This document shows positions 26,598 through 36,251 of a DNA stretch of 64,000 bases, in pieces. The notes beneath the pieces are model-generated. The model searched no databases. It had not been told where the DNA came from and saw only the letters and a list, made by a program, of their open reading frames with translations. The position numbers were made by a program, and so were the translations under genes. The DNA is taken from assembly GCA_963725615.1 (NCBI GenBank), contig CAVRZO010000006.1, forward strand, positions 124,001 through 188,000. Direction: 5' to 3'. The DNA is from JAIQFF01 sp963725615 (GTDB taxonomy: Bacteria; Acidobacteriota; Terriglobia; Terriglobales; Acidobacteriaceae). The number at the start of each line of letters is the position of its first letter. Position 1 is the stretch's first letter.

Positions 26598-28787
26598 GTG
26601 AAAACATCCGCTTCGCCCTCGCCTGTCACCCGCTTTGGGATCTTCGAGCTTGATCTGCGGTCCAGAGAACTTCACAAACAAGGGATGAAGATCAGGTTGC
26701 AGGGCCAGCCGGTGGAGATTTTGGCGGTGTTGCTGGAGCGTCCAGGCGAGATTGTCACTCGCGAGGAGCTGCAAAAGAAGCTCTGGGCGGCGGACACCTT
26801 TGTGGATTTCGAGCAGGGCCTGAACAATGCCATGAAGCGGCTGCGGGCGGCGCTGGATGACGACGCAGAGAGTCCTCATTTCATCGAAACCCTCCCGCGG
26901 CGCGGGTATCGCTTCGTCGGTGTGGTGAACGGCAGGGGTCAGCCGGTGACGGCGGGCGCGGTTCCGGCAGCGTCAAAGATTGCATGGCGGCCGCAATTTT
27001 CGTGGTCTGTGTCTATCTGGCTTGCTGTAATCGGAATGGCCGGGCTGGTACTTCTCATTCCCGCTGTGTATCGGCCCCGTTCTCCCTTGCGGCAAACTCC
27101 CCGGGTTTGGCGCTATAGCAAACTCAGCAACGATCCGCTCCCGAAAGTCGTACTAAATTTCCCCTTATTGATCCAGTTGTTTACCGACGGCCCGCGCATC
27201 TACTTTTCTCAGGCTGCTGCGGGGTTGGACTCTGTTGCTGAAATTCCCAGCTCAGGTGCAGTCGATGGTTCGACGAGCTCGATTCGGACTTCGTTCAGAG
27301 GGCCGATTCCAACGGGAATCTCTCCGGACGGCTCGCAGTTGCTGGCTACGAGTGCCTTGTTCCAGTGGGATCAACCCCTTTGGGTAGTTTTGCTGCCCAG
27401 TGGAACTTCGCGGCGTCTGGGTGGTCTGATCGGCCACGACGCGTCCTGGTCCCCCGACGGGCGCACAATCGTCTTCGCCAAGAACCATGAGTTGTATCGA
27501 ACCGACACCGATGGCAGTACGCCCGAGAAACTGGCGACCCTGCCCAATGGTGCCGCCACCTTCATTCGATGGTCCCCCGACGGCACCCGACTGCGCTTCA
27601 GCATTACGGACAACGTTGGTACGTTTTCTTCTCTCTGGCAGATCTCCCTTACCGGAGGAGACCTCCATAGGTTGTTTCCCATTTGGGGCGGTTCCCACCC
27701 TCAAGAATGCTGCGGAAATTGGACTGCCGATGGAAAGTACTTCGTCTTTCAGGCTACTCGCAGCGGCATCACGGGAATCTGGGCCGTCCGTGAAGAGATG
27801 CTCTCTTCGCCGACCTCAAATCCATTGCCAGTTCAATTGACATCCGGCCCGATCCGTTTCACCGCTCCGCTACCGAGTAAAGACGGCAAGCAGATTTTCG
27901 CCCTTGGCGAGCAGCTTCGCGGCGAGTTAACCCGCTTCGATCCCAAATCGCAAAGATTCGTCCGCTACCTCTCGGGACTTTCTGCGGAGCATCTCAGTTT
28001 CTCTAGAGACCTCCAGTGGGTTACATACGTCACTTATCCGGAAAGCGTGATGTGGAGAAGCAGAATCGATGGAACCCAGCGCCAGCAGTTGACTGTTCCC
28101 CCACTTCAGGCTGCCCAGCCTCAATGGTCTCCGAATAGTAGGCAGATTGCCTTTCACGGACGAATGCCAGGAGAAAAAGACCACTTGTACGTAATTCCGG
28201 CAGAAGGAGGCAGCCCCGAAGCTATTACCACCAGTTCCGCCTCTCAACCTGCAGCAGTCTGTCCCACGTGGTCGCCGGATGGGAATTCGGTGATCTTCTT
28301 CGAAGTTGGGGACCTCGGGCTCGACCGTACCACGCGCATTCTTCTCCTTGATCTTCGCACCCGCCAAGTTTCGGCCCTGCCAGCCTCAGAAGGCCTTTAC
28401 TTCCCACGCTGGTCACCGGACGGCCGTTACGTGGTCGCAGTAACGGTGGACCTTCAGAAGCTGATGCTCTTTGATTTCCAGACCCGGAAATGGTCCGAAC
28501 TGGTAAACGGATCATTGGTGGCCTGGCAAGAGTGGTCCGCGGATAGCAAGTACGTGTCTTATATAGCTGCCCCCCCTGGCAGCTTTGACATCGATTCATT
28601 GGTGTTGTACTCCCGGGTGGATATCAATAGCCACAGGGTAGAACGCGTTGCAAACTTAGAGCAGACTCGCGGCTTGCATGCCGGCCGCTTCGGGACCTAC
28701 TACGGAGTGACCCCTGATGGAAGCCCACTCTTCCTACGGAACACGGGGTTCCAGGAAATCTACGCGCTCGACGTGGACTTGCCCTAA
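26598..28787 (+). CDS. Membrane winged-helix regulator with TolB-like propeller (copy 1)
   Basis: A 729-residue one-component regulator. Residues ~12-107 form an OmpR/PhoB-type winged helix (RFGIFELDLRSRELHKQG ... TLPRRGYRFVG), followed by one membrane segment (~133-155) and a periplasmic TolB/WD40-like propeller with repeated SPDG motifs. It would bind DNA from the membrane, like CadC or ToxR, when the propeller senses something outside. GTG 26598 is chosen because all three paralogues share tagcagtgaa at this point; a -10-like TACACT sits at 26568-26573 (also at 28942-28947 before copy 2). Confidence 0.82.
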   Translation: MKTSASPSPVTRFGIFELDLRSRELHKQGMKIRLQGQPVEILAVLLERPGEIVTREELQKKLWAADTFVDFEQGLNNAMKRLRAALDDDAESPHFIETLPRRGYRFVGVVNGRGQPVTAGAVPAASKIAWRPQFSWSVSIWLAVIGMAGLVLLIPAVYRPRSPLRQTPRVWRYSKLSNDPLPKVVLNFPLLIQLFTDGPRIYFSQAAAGLDSVAEIPSSGAVDGSTSSIRTSFRGPIPTGISPDGSQLLATSALFQWDQPLWVVLLPSGTSRRLGGLIGHDASWSPDGRTIVFAKNHELYRTDTDGSTPEKLATLPNGAATFIRWSPDGTRLRFSITDNVGTFSSLWQISLTGGDLHRLFPIWGGSHPQECCGNWTADGKYFVFQATRSGITGIWAVREEMLSSPTSNPLPVQLTSGPIRFTAPLPSKDGKQIFALGEQLRGELTRFDPKSQRFVRYLSGLSAEHLSFSRDLQWVTYVTYPESVMWRSRIDGTQRQQLTVPPLQAAQPQWSPNSRQIAFHGRMPGEKDHLYVIPAEGGSPEAITTSSASQPAAVCPTWSPDGNSVIFFEVGDLGLDRTTRILLLDLRTRQVSALPASEGLYFPRWSPDGRYVVAVTVDLQKLMLFDFQTRKWSELVNGSLVAWQEWSADSKYVSYIAAPPGSFDIDSLVLYSRVDINSHRVERVANLEQTRGLHAGRFGTYYGVTPDGSPLFLRNTGFQEIYALDVDLP

Positions 28788-28966
28788 GATGCGCATGGGC
28801 TGTTCGGAAACAGGGCAAGCGGCGGGTCGGCGGAAAAAGCAATCGAGCAACGCAATGCACGGATGATTCTATGAACTGCAGCGCAACTTTTCCGGATACC
28901 GCTGCATTGATCGCTGCGCATGAACTTCCCCGAATAGGGTGTACACTCTAGCCGCTTGGGGTAGCA

Positions 28967-30844
28967 GTGAAAACTTCCGCTTCAGGTCCGCCAACCTGTC
29001 GTTTTGGCGTGTTCGAGCTCGATCCTCGCGCTGGGGAACTCCGCAAACAAGGCACGAAGATCAGGCTGCAAGGGCAGCCGGTAGAAATCCTCGCTATGTT
29101 GCTGCAGCGTCCCGGCGAGATCGTCAGCCGGGAAGAGTTGCAGAAGAAGTTATGGCCGGCAGACACCTTTGTGGATTTCGAGCAGGGCCTGAACAATGCC
29201 ATGAAGAGACTGCGGGCGGCTCTGGATGACGACGCCGATACCCCGCGCTTCATTGAGACGCTACCGCGGCGCGGCTACCGGTTCGTCGGATCGGTGAATG
29301 GTGCCGGGCTGACCCCTGCCGGAAAAAGCAAGCCAACCCCGAGGCTGGGGCCGGCGCTTCGCTGGGCGTCTTTTGGATTGCTTGCCGTTATTGCGATGGC
29401 GGCTGTGCTGCTGGGACTGAACGTGCGGGGGTGGCGCGACCGGTTCTTCGCTCGCCGTCCGGATCCGCCGGTTCAGGCTTTGGCGGTATTGCCGCTGGCG
29501 AATATTTCCGGCGATCCGGAGCAGGAATACTTCGCCGACGGTATGACGGAAAGTCTCATCACGGAACTGGGAAAGATCAGCACTCCCCGCGTGATCTCCC
29601 GCCAGTCGGTGATGCAGTACAAGTCCAGCAAGAAATCATTGCAGGAGATCGCCGGGGAACTGAAGGTGGACGCCGTACTAGAAGGCGCAGTCGAACGGTC
29701 GGGCGATCATGTGCGGGTGACGATGCATCTTTCCCAGGCGCTGCCGGAGCGCCAGCTCTGGGCGCAGGAATACAATCGCAGCCTTCGTGACGCTTTGAGC
29801 CTGCAAGGCGAGATTGCACGCGCCGTTACCGATGAGATCCAGGTCAAGCTGACACCGGAAGTGCAGTCTCGCGTGGCCGTCAGTCGCCCGCTGAACCTGG
29901 AGGCACAGGACAATTACCTACACGGCCTTTATTTCGCGCCCCCCAACAGATTTAACGAACCTTCTTCCCGGAAAGCGATAGCGCACTTCAAGAAAGCCAT
30001 CGAGCAGGATCCGGCCTTTGCACCGGCCTATGCAGAGTTGGCAATGGTCTATTTTTGGCTGGGAAATCCGGAGCAAGGAGGCCCCTCTGCGAAGGAGACC
30101 ATGCCGCTGGCAAAGGCGGCCGTCACAAAAGCGCTGCAACTAGATCCGTCACTCGCGCGGGCACATCTGGCCCTTGGGCTGATTCTGTTGAATTCTGAAT
30201 GGGACTGGTCGGGCGCGGAGAACCAGTACCGGCTCGCACTACAACTGAATCCCAATTGCGCAGATTGTCACTTTTCGTACGGGGCTCTGCTGGCGGGTTT
30301 AGGCCGAAAGGATGAGGCCATTGCGCAAACCAAGCAGGCGATTGAGTTGGACCCACTTAGCAGCTGGTATCGAAATTGGCTGGCAGCAATCGCCTTTTTT
30401 TCGCGCGAGTATGACCTTTCCCTCAAGCTGGCCGAGAATTTGAGTGATGAATGGGCTTTCAGCCTCGCTCTGCCCTACGCGGAGAAGAAAATGTACCCGG
30501 AGGCAATCGCTAATTTTGAGAAGAGCATAGCCCGAACCGGGCGGCAAACCGATAGCCTCGGGATACTGGCACAGATTTACGGCCTTGCCGGAAGAAAAAG
30601 CGACACGCGGAAGATAATCCGGGAGTTGAAGGAAAGGTCCCGTCATCACTACGTTTTCCCCAGCGTCTTTGCCAATGCATATTTGGGTTTGGGCGATAAA
30701 GAACGCGCACTCACCTATCTCGAGCAAGCTTACGAAGAACAAGACCCCTGGCTGTTTTATTTAAAGGTGTGGCCGCTCCTGGATCCCTTGCGAGCCGAAC
30801 CGCGCTTCCAGGCCTTGCTGCGCCGCGTGAACCTTGCACTATAG
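28967..30844 (+). CDS. Membrane winged-helix regulator with TolB-N-like and TPR domains (copy 2)
   Basis: A 625-residue protein whose first ~105 residues are nearly the same winged helix as in copies 1 and 3. After a membrane segment (~127-148) the sensor differs: a domain of the TolB-N/adenylate-cyclase-associated type (VLPLANISGDPEQEYFADGM, about 165-290) and then TPR repeats (about 320-600). It probably acts as a membrane-bound transcription regulator with a protein-binding periplasmic part. GTG start as in copy 1. Copy 3 follows after 30 bases and is likely in the same transcript. Confidence 0.85.
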   Translation: MKTSASGPPTCRFGVFELDPRAGELRKQGTKIRLQGQPVEILAMLLQRPGEIVSREELQKKLWPADTFVDFEQGLNNAMKRLRAALDDDADTPRFIETLPRRGYRFVGSVNGAGLTPAGKSKPTPRLGPALRWASFGLLAVIAMAAVLLGLNVRGWRDRFFARRPDPPVQALAVLPLANISGDPEQEYFADGMTESLITELGKISTPRVISRQSVMQYKSSKKSLQEIAGELKVDAVLEGAVERSGDHVRVTMHLSQALPERQLWAQEYNRSLRDALSLQGEIARAVTDEIQVKLTPEVQSRVAVSRPLNLEAQDNYLHGLYFAPPNRFNEPSSRKAIAHFKKAIEQDPAFAPAYAELAMVYFWLGNPEQGGPSAKETMPLAKAAVTKALQLDPSLARAHLALGLILLNSEWDWSGAENQYRLALQLNPNCADCHFSYGALLAGLGRKDEAIAQTKQAIELDPLSSWYRNWLAAIAFFSREYDLSLKLAENLSDEWAFSLALPYAEKKMYPEAIANFEKSIARTGRQTDSLGILAQIYGLAGRKSDTRKIIRELKERSRHHYVFPSVFANAYLGLGDKERALTYLEQAYEEQDPWLFYLKVWPLLDPLRAEPRFQALLRRVNLAL

Positions 30845-30874
30845 ATCCAAATGCGAACGCTCTCGGGGGTAGCA

Positions 30875-33028
30875 GTGAAGGCCAATCTAGTCCCACCGAC
30901 CTTTCGGTTTGGCGTCTTCGAACTCGATCCTAGTGCCGGGGAACTCCGCAAACAAGGCATGAAGATCCGGTTGCAGGATCAGCCGGTCGAGATTCTCGCT
31001 ATGCTGCTGCAGCATCCCGGTGAAATCGTCAGCCGGGAGGAGCTCCAAAAGAAACTCTGGCCGGCTGACACCTTTGTGGACTTCGAGCAGGGCCTGAACA
31101 ACGCAATGAAGAGGCTGCGGGCGGCGTTGGATGACGACGCCGACACCCCACACTTCATCGAGACTTTGCCACGGCGTGGCTATCGTTTCGTCGGGTCCGT
31201 GAACGGCGTCGGGCATGAAGAGTCCACGTCAGCTGCGGGCGAGGGGGCCCGCCCAACAGCACTGGGGCACGACGTCCTTTCATCTCAGCCAAAGGGCGTC
31301 GGACGTGGGCGGTTGCTCTGGCCGCTCGGTGGGCTCGCTGTGGTCCTCGCTGGTGTCCTTCTGTTGGTGTCCAACCACCAATCGCCCGCACCAAAGATTA
31401 CAGCCATCACACAGCTCACCAGCGACGGCGAGAGAGATTGGACGATGGCCTGCGAGTTTACTTTTCGGAACTTTGGATGGCACTGGACCGTCGTTGCGGT
31501 TCCGACTTCAGGCGGGCAGGCGGTCCCGATTCGCATTCCACTCAAAGACGTAGTGTTCAGGAACCTTTCTCCGGACCACTCGGACCTTCTGGTGGCCGAA
31601 GGTGGGCCGATCGCAGAAATGCCGCTGTGGCGCGTGCCGATATTGGGCGGCTCCCCGCGTCGACTGGGAAGCATGCTGGCCCATGACGCCAACTGGTCGC
31701 CCGACGGGAAAAAGCTGGTGTACGCGACTGCCGGTGTCCTATACGTTGCGGGAGCCAACGGTACGGGGGCACGGGAACTGGTTCGCGCCTCTGAAGACCC
31801 ATTGATTTGGGCCTGGCGCCCCCACTGGTCATCGGACGGATCGCACATCCGGTTCACCCTCTATCACATGAGCAAGCAGGTGGCTGCGCTTTGGGAAGTA
31901 ACGGCAGCGGGAAAGGGGCTTCACCAGGTCCTTCCGGAATGGCAGAACCCGCCGATGCAGGCCGGCTCCTCCTGGACTTCGGATGGGAGATACTACCTGC
32001 TTAGCGCGTGGAAAGGTCTGCTTGGGAATGGAACTTTTCCCGCAGCGGACATCTGGACGTTTCGCGAAAAGACTTGCATTTTTGGCAGGCCCAACCCTGT
32101 TCCCATCCCGCTCACCGTGGGACCGCTGCACTTCTTCAGTACTGTGCCCAGTTTGGACGGCAAAACTCTTTTCGCGGGGAGCTTGGAGAGCCGGGGAGAG
32201 CTGATGCGTTACGATGCACGAACCCGGCAACTTTCTCCCTTCATGGACGGTATTTCCGCCCAGGGTGTGAATTTTTCGAGAGATGGCGTCTGGATGACCT
32301 ATGTGACCTTTCCCCAGGGCGAATTGTGGCGGTGCAAGCGCGATGGCAGCGAACGACTCCAGCTTACCTTTTCGCCGATGATTGTGCACGATCCCCACTG
32401 GTCACCAGACACCAAACGAGTCGTTTACAGCGGCCTGCAGGCCGGCGGAAAATGGCAGCTGTATATGGTTTCCGCTGATGGAGGCACATCACAGCGCTTG
32501 CTTCCGGAGTCGGAGGCGGGTATCGATCCAACATGGTCCCCCGACGGGAACTCGGTACTGTTCGGACAGCTGGCCGGCCCTGACAGCAGAGGGCCTAAGA
32601 CCGTTCTTCAAATATATGACTTACGAACGCTGAGCGTGGCCGTAGTTCCTGGTTCCGAGGGCTTGCATTCGCCGCGTTGGTCGCCGGATGGCAAATACAT
32701 TTCGGCTCTGTCCGCGACCCAACCCCGATTGGTATTGTTCGACTTCAAGACTAGAAAATGGACGGAGCAGTCTCGATTGGATACCGGCTGGCAGAGTTGG
32801 TCGCGGGATTCCAAGTACGTTTATTTTCTCGCCTTTAATCCAAATCTTGAAGGTGTGTTCCGGGTAACCGTCCGCAATAACAAACTGGACAAAATTGTGG
32901 ATCTGAAGAATTTTCGGCCGGCGGGTTCTTGGGGAGCATGGCTTTCCTTGACCCCTGAGGATGACCCGCTGGTGCTGCGAGACGTGGGGCCGCCGGAGAT
33001 CTATGCGCTTTCGTTGGACGCGCCCTGA
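30875..33028 (+). CDS. Membrane winged-helix regulator with TolB-like propeller (copy 3)
   Basis: A 717-residue relative of copy 1: winged helix (~9-105), membrane segment (~142-162, LLWPLGGLAVVLAGVLLLVS), then a propeller with repeated SPDGKK/SPDGNS motifs. The DNA of the winged-helix part is close to that of copy 2, while the sensor is homologous to copy 1, so the set looks shuffled. GTG 30875 is used by analogy; an ATG at 30851 is in frame. Only 30 bases separate it from copy 2. Confidence 0.82.
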   Translation: MKANLVPPTFRFGVFELDPSAGELRKQGMKIRLQDQPVEILAMLLQHPGEIVSREELQKKLWPADTFVDFEQGLNNAMKRLRAALDDDADTPHFIETLPRRGYRFVGSVNGVGHEESTSAAGEGARPTALGHDVLSSQPKGVGRGRLLWPLGGLAVVLAGVLLLVSNHQSPAPKITAITQLTSDGERDWTMACEFTFRNFGWHWTVVAVPTSGGQAVPIRIPLKDVVFRNLSPDHSDLLVAEGGPIAEMPLWRVPILGGSPRRLGSMLAHDANWSPDGKKLVYATAGVLYVAGANGTGARELVRASEDPLIWAWRPHWSSDGSHIRFTLYHMSKQVAALWEVTAAGKGLHQVLPEWQNPPMQAGSSWTSDGRYYLLSAWKGLLGNGTFPAADIWTFREKTCIFGRPNPVPIPLTVGPLHFFSTVPSLDGKTLFAGSLESRGELMRYDARTRQLSPFMDGISAQGVNFSRDGVWMTYVTFPQGELWRCKRDGSERLQLTFSPMIVHDPHWSPDTKRVVYSGLQAGGKWQLYMVSADGGTSQRLLPESEAGIDPTWSPDGNSVLFGQLAGPDSRGPKTVLQIYDLRTLSVAVVPGSEGLHSPRWSPDGKYISALSATQPRLVLFDFKTRKWTEQSRLDTGWQSWSRDSKYVYFLAFNPNLEGVFRVTVRNNKLDKIVDLKNFRPAGSWGAWLSLTPEDDPLVLRDVGPPEIYALSLDAP

Positions 33029-33109
33029 ATTCCTGCGATTGGACTAACGATTACCTGTGTAACTCGCCTTCCCCACCTAAGCACCATCCGATCCTCCTTG
33101 CGCCTCGGT

Positions 33110-33115
33110 TATAAT
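33110..33115 (+). promoter_or_regulatory. Consensus -10 box before ilvE
   Basis: TATAAT at 33110-33115 lies 24 bases before the ilvE ATG, leaving room for a ~17-base leader with the ribosome-binding site taggag. No good -35 box is seen. Confidence 0.45.
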
Positions 33116-33138
33116 CCTCCTAGTCCGTAGGAGTATCC

Positions 33139-34086
33139 ATGGCGATTCAGAAGACCGAGAAAATCTGGCACAACGGCAAACTCATTCCCTGGGACAGCGC
33201 CCAGATTCACGTGATGTCGCACGTTGTGCACTATGGCTCCTCCGTGTTCGAGGGCGTCCGTTGCTACGCCCCACCCAGCGGCCCCGCCATCTTTCGGGCC
33301 AAGGAACACATGCAGCGGCTGCTCGATTCCGCCAAGATTTATCGCATTGATGTGGACTACTCGGTCGAAGAACTGATCGCCGGCATGGCCGACCTGGTCA
33401 AGAACAATGGCGTTTGGCCCTGTTACATTCGTCCCATCGTGCTGCGCGGCTATGGCGAAGCCGGAGTGAGCCCACTCAACTCGCCTACCGAGGTTTACAT
33501 CTGCAATTATCCCTGGGGGAAATATCTGGGAACAGATTCCACGACCGGCGCCGACGTCTGCGTCTCGTCATGGACCCGCATCGCGCCCAATACCCTGCCG
33601 GCGATGGCCAAGTCAGCTGCGAACTACATGAATTCGCAGCTCATCAAGATGGAAGCCATCATCAACGGCTATGTGGAAGGGATTGCGCTCGACGCCAACG
33701 GTTACGTGAGCGAGGGCTCGGGGGAGAATGTCTTCGTGGTCCGCAATGGCGTGTTGAATACTGCTCCTCTGGGCAATTCAGTACTGCCCGGCATCACCCG
33801 TGAATCGGTGCTGCAGATCGCCCGCGACCTGGGTATCCCTGTGACCGAGCAAGGCATTCCGCGCGAACTGCTTTACATCGCGGATGAAGTGTTCTTCACC
33901 GGCACTGCGGCCGAGGTCACACCCATTCGCTCCGTGGACAAGATCAGCGTCGGCAAAGGCGCGGTCGGTCCCATCACCAAAGCGATCCAGAAAGAGTTCT
34001 ACGCGATCGTCAAGGGAGAGAAGCCCGACAAATACAAGTGGCTTACGCCGGTGCCGGTAGGCAGCAAGCAGCCAGTCGGCGTGTAG
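33139..34086 (+). CDS. ilvE: Branched-chain amino acid aminotransferase
   Basis: A 315-residue fold-type IV PLP enzyme that carries out the last step of Val, Leu and Ile synthesis (and the first of their breakdown). Seen: the N-terminal HVVHYGSSVFEGVRCY, the PLP-lysine in MAKSAANYMNSQLIK, the substrate-loop ALDANGYVSEGSGENVF and FFTGTAAEVTPIRSVD. Length is typical. The ribosome-binding site taggag is well placed. It stands alone, not in an ilv operon. Confidence 0.93.
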   Translation: MAIQKTEKIWHNGKLIPWDSAQIHVMSHVVHYGSSVFEGVRCYAPPSGPAIFRAKEHMQRLLDSAKIYRIDVDYSVEELIAGMADLVKNNGVWPCYIRPIVLRGYGEAGVSPLNSPTEVYICNYPWGKYLGTDSTTGADVCVSSWTRIAPNTLPAMAKSAANYMNSQLIKMEAIINGYVEGIALDANGYVSEGSGENVFVVRNGVLNTAPLGNSVLPGITRESVLQIARDLGIPVTEQGIPRELLYIADEVFFTGTAAEVTPIRSVDKISVGKGAVGPITKAIQKEFYAIVKGEKPDKYKWLTPVPVGSKQPVGV

Positions 34087-34221
34087 CTCCGGCATCACCA
34101 CGGACCACGCATTTGGCGGGTGAAAGCCGGCAGTCCGCCTTTAACGCACTCTCTCTACGCCAACTTGTCATCTTGAGCGGAGAGTACGGGCTCGCTTGCG
34201 AGTCCGTTCTTGGAGTCGAAA

Positions 34222-34294
34222 GACCTTGTGTTTGCCTGCGGCGCCATTGCTACCGGCAAACACAAGGTCCCTCGACTTCGCTCGGGATGACAGG
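34222..34294. repeat. 15-bp stem hairpin plus dispersed tail motif
   Basis: gaccttgtgtttgcc (34222-34236) pairs perfectly with ggcaaacacaaggtc (34255-34269). It is followed by a 24-base motif around cttcgctcgggatgacagg (34271-34294) that recurs with one change at 36887-36910. The 343-base gap between ilvE and pilT otherwise shows nothing clear. Confidence 0.65.
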
Positions 34295-34430
34295 CTCAGA
34301 ATGTGCCCCCTACACCATCCTCTAGTCCAAAGGGTCTGTCCCTGGCGCGTCCTCTTTCGTTACTTAGGTCATCTTGGGCCCAGTGACTTTTCGGTTCATC
34401 ATACGGGAGGTTATTTGGGGGAAGTGTCGA

Positions 34431-35558
34431 ATGAATATTGATGATCTGCTGCGCATCGCCATGGAGCGCCGGGCCTCCGACTTGCACTTGAAGGTTGGCA
34501 ACTATCCCCATCTACGCATCGATGGCGACCTGACTCCGCTGACTGACCAGCCCCGCGTCAGCGCCGAGGACATGCTGACCATGGCCTTCAGCATGATGTC
34601 CGCACGCCAGAAACAGAAATTCAAAGAGACCACGGAAATCGATATGGCCTACGGCGTCGCCGGACTGGGCCGCTTCCGTGTGAACGTCTTCCAGCAGCGC
34701 GGCAACGTGGGGCTGGTGCTGCGCGTCATTCCCACCAAGATTCGCGCCCTCGACGAACTCTATCTGCCGAAGATCGTGGAACAGGTTTGCGAAATGCCGC
34801 GCGGCCTGATCCTTGTCACCGGCGTCACCGGATCCGGTAAGTCAACCACTCTGGCCGCCATGGTGGACCGCATCAACTCCACCCGCGCCGAACATATCAT
34901 CACCATCGAAGATCCAATCGAATTTCTGCACCGCGACAAGAAAGGCTACGTCAACCAGCGCGAAGTGGAAGTAGACACGCCGTCGTTCGGTGCTGCGTTG
35001 CGCGCTTCTCTGCGTCAGGATCCCGACGTCATTCTGGTCGGCGAAATGCGCGATCTGGAAACCATCGGCACCGCACTGCACGCCGCGGAAACCGGCCACA
35101 TGGTGTTCTCGACGTTGCACACTCTGGACGCGGTCGAAACCATCAACCGTATTATTGCGATCTTCCCGCCACCCGAGCAGAAGCAGATTCGCTTGCAGCT
35201 GGCTGCTGTACTGCGGGCGGTCATCAGTCAACGACTGGTGCGCCGCTGCGACGGCGACGGCCGTGTACCGGCGGTCGAAGTCATGATCAACACCGCGTAC
35301 ATTCGGGAATGCATTCTGGTTCCGGAAAAAACGCGTGCGGTGCGCGATGCCATCTCTGCCGGAACTTCGCAGTACGGCATGCAGACCTTCGATCAGTCAC
35401 TTTGGGATTTGTTCCAAGCGGGTTTGATCAACTACGAAACCGCTTTGGAGAACGCATCCAACGCCGACGACTTCAAGTTGCGGATGCAGGGCGTTTCTTC
35501 CACCAGCGACATTTCCCGCAATGCCATGCAGCAAACCGGCTTCGGCGGCGGCCGCTAA
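34431..35558 (+). CDS. pilT: Type IV pilus retraction ATPase PilT
   Basis: A 375-residue cytoplasmic hexameric ATPase that powers pilus retraction. Seen: the N-terminal PAS-like part (RRASDLHLKVGNYPHLRIDG), Walker A GVTGSGKSTT, Asp box IITIEDPIEFLH, Walker B DPDVILVGEMRD and the His box TGHMVFSTLHT. The C-terminal AIRE-like motif appears as the region around RDAISAGTSQYGMQTFDQSL. The ATG at 34431 has gggggaag upstream. No other pilus genes lie in the window; mglA at 16 kb may be a functional partner. Confidence 0.92.
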   Translation: MNIDDLLRIAMERRASDLHLKVGNYPHLRIDGDLTPLTDQPRVSAEDMLTMAFSMMSARQKQKFKETTEIDMAYGVAGLGRFRVNVFQQRGNVGLVLRVIPTKIRALDELYLPKIVEQVCEMPRGLILVTGVTGSGKSTTLAAMVDRINSTRAEHIITIEDPIEFLHRDKKGYVNQREVEVDTPSFGAALRASLRQDPDVILVGEMRDLETIGTALHAAETGHMVFSTLHTLDAVETINRIIAIFPPPEQKQIRLQLAAVLRAVISQRLVRRCDGDGRVPAVEVMINTAYIRECILVPEKTRAVRDAISAGTSQYGMQTFDQSLWDLFQAGLINYETALENASNADDFKLRMQGVSSTSDISRNAMQQTGFGGGR

Positions 35559-35580
35559 AGTTCTCACTAACTCAAAAGGC

Positions 35581-35612
35581 GAGGGCGCGCTTTCATGCGC
35601 GCCCTCTTTTTT
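35581..35612 (+). terminator. Rho-independent terminator of pilT
   Basis: gagggcgcgc (35581-35590) and gcgcgccctc (35597-35606) form a perfect 10-bp stem followed by six T. Confidence 0.9.
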
Positions 35613-35646
35613 GCCGCTAACTCCGGACTTGGCCGAAGCGCTGTCG

Positions 35647-36048
35647 CTATTTCGCCACCAGAGTTTGCGGCTGGCTCAAATATCCCGCTCCGTACTTGGC
35701 ATGAGGACAATCGACACCGCTGAGAATAGTCAAGACATCACGCAATGACGAAATATCGAACACGCGGTTCAAGCGGGTGCGGGTGAGCATATCGCGAACC
35801 AGAGACGACGGGTTCACCAGTTTGAGTTGGATTCCGTGGTTAGACGTCCAGTGATGCAGTGACACCAGCGCGTTCAGCCCGCCCGCGTCCATGAATTCCA
35901 CCTGCGCGAGGTCAAGCACCACAACGCGCGTGGTCTTTTGCGAAACCACCGCGTTCCGCAGCGTGCCCACCTCCGCGCCGCGCACCAATCGTCCGTTGCA
36001 GTGCACCACCGCCACTTCGCTGTTTCTCTCCACATCGATCGTTAGCAT
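35647..36048 (-). CDS. STAS-domain protein (anti-anti-sigma type) lacking the phospho-serine
   Basis: A 133-residue protein with the SpoIIAA/RsbV-like fold: N-terminal strand EVAVVHCNGRLVRG, VVVLDLAQVEFMDAGGLNALVSL, and a final helix. In the family a Ser in the D-S-S-G loop is phosphorylated by an anti-sigma kinase; here the loop is D-A-G-G, so the switch cannot work by that phosphorylation. The C-terminal ~30 residues extend past the usual domain. Good ribosome-binding site (agggag). It converges with pilT; no sigma or kinase gene is adjacent. Confidence 0.82.
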   Translation of the reverse strand: MLTIDVERNSEVAVVHCNGRLVRGAEVGTLRNAVVSQKTTRVVVLDLAQVEFMDAGGLNALVSLHHWTSNHGIQLKLVNPSSLVRDMLTRTRLNRVFDISSLRDVLTILSGVDCPHAKYGAGYLSQPQTLVAK

Positions 36049-36251
36049 GACTGACTCCCTAATGTTCTTTTCCTAAGTAGACGACATGATTGCGGGAAAG
36101 TCACCACCCCGGCGGTCCACTCATCCGTGAATTTCAGCCTTCTGTGGTGTATACGTAGTTGGCAGCACAGGAGTTCCAAGCGGGTGCTCGAAAGGGTCCA
36201 TGATCTGCTTTTTTTACAAACAATTTACATAGCTGAATAAAGTTTACCGTC

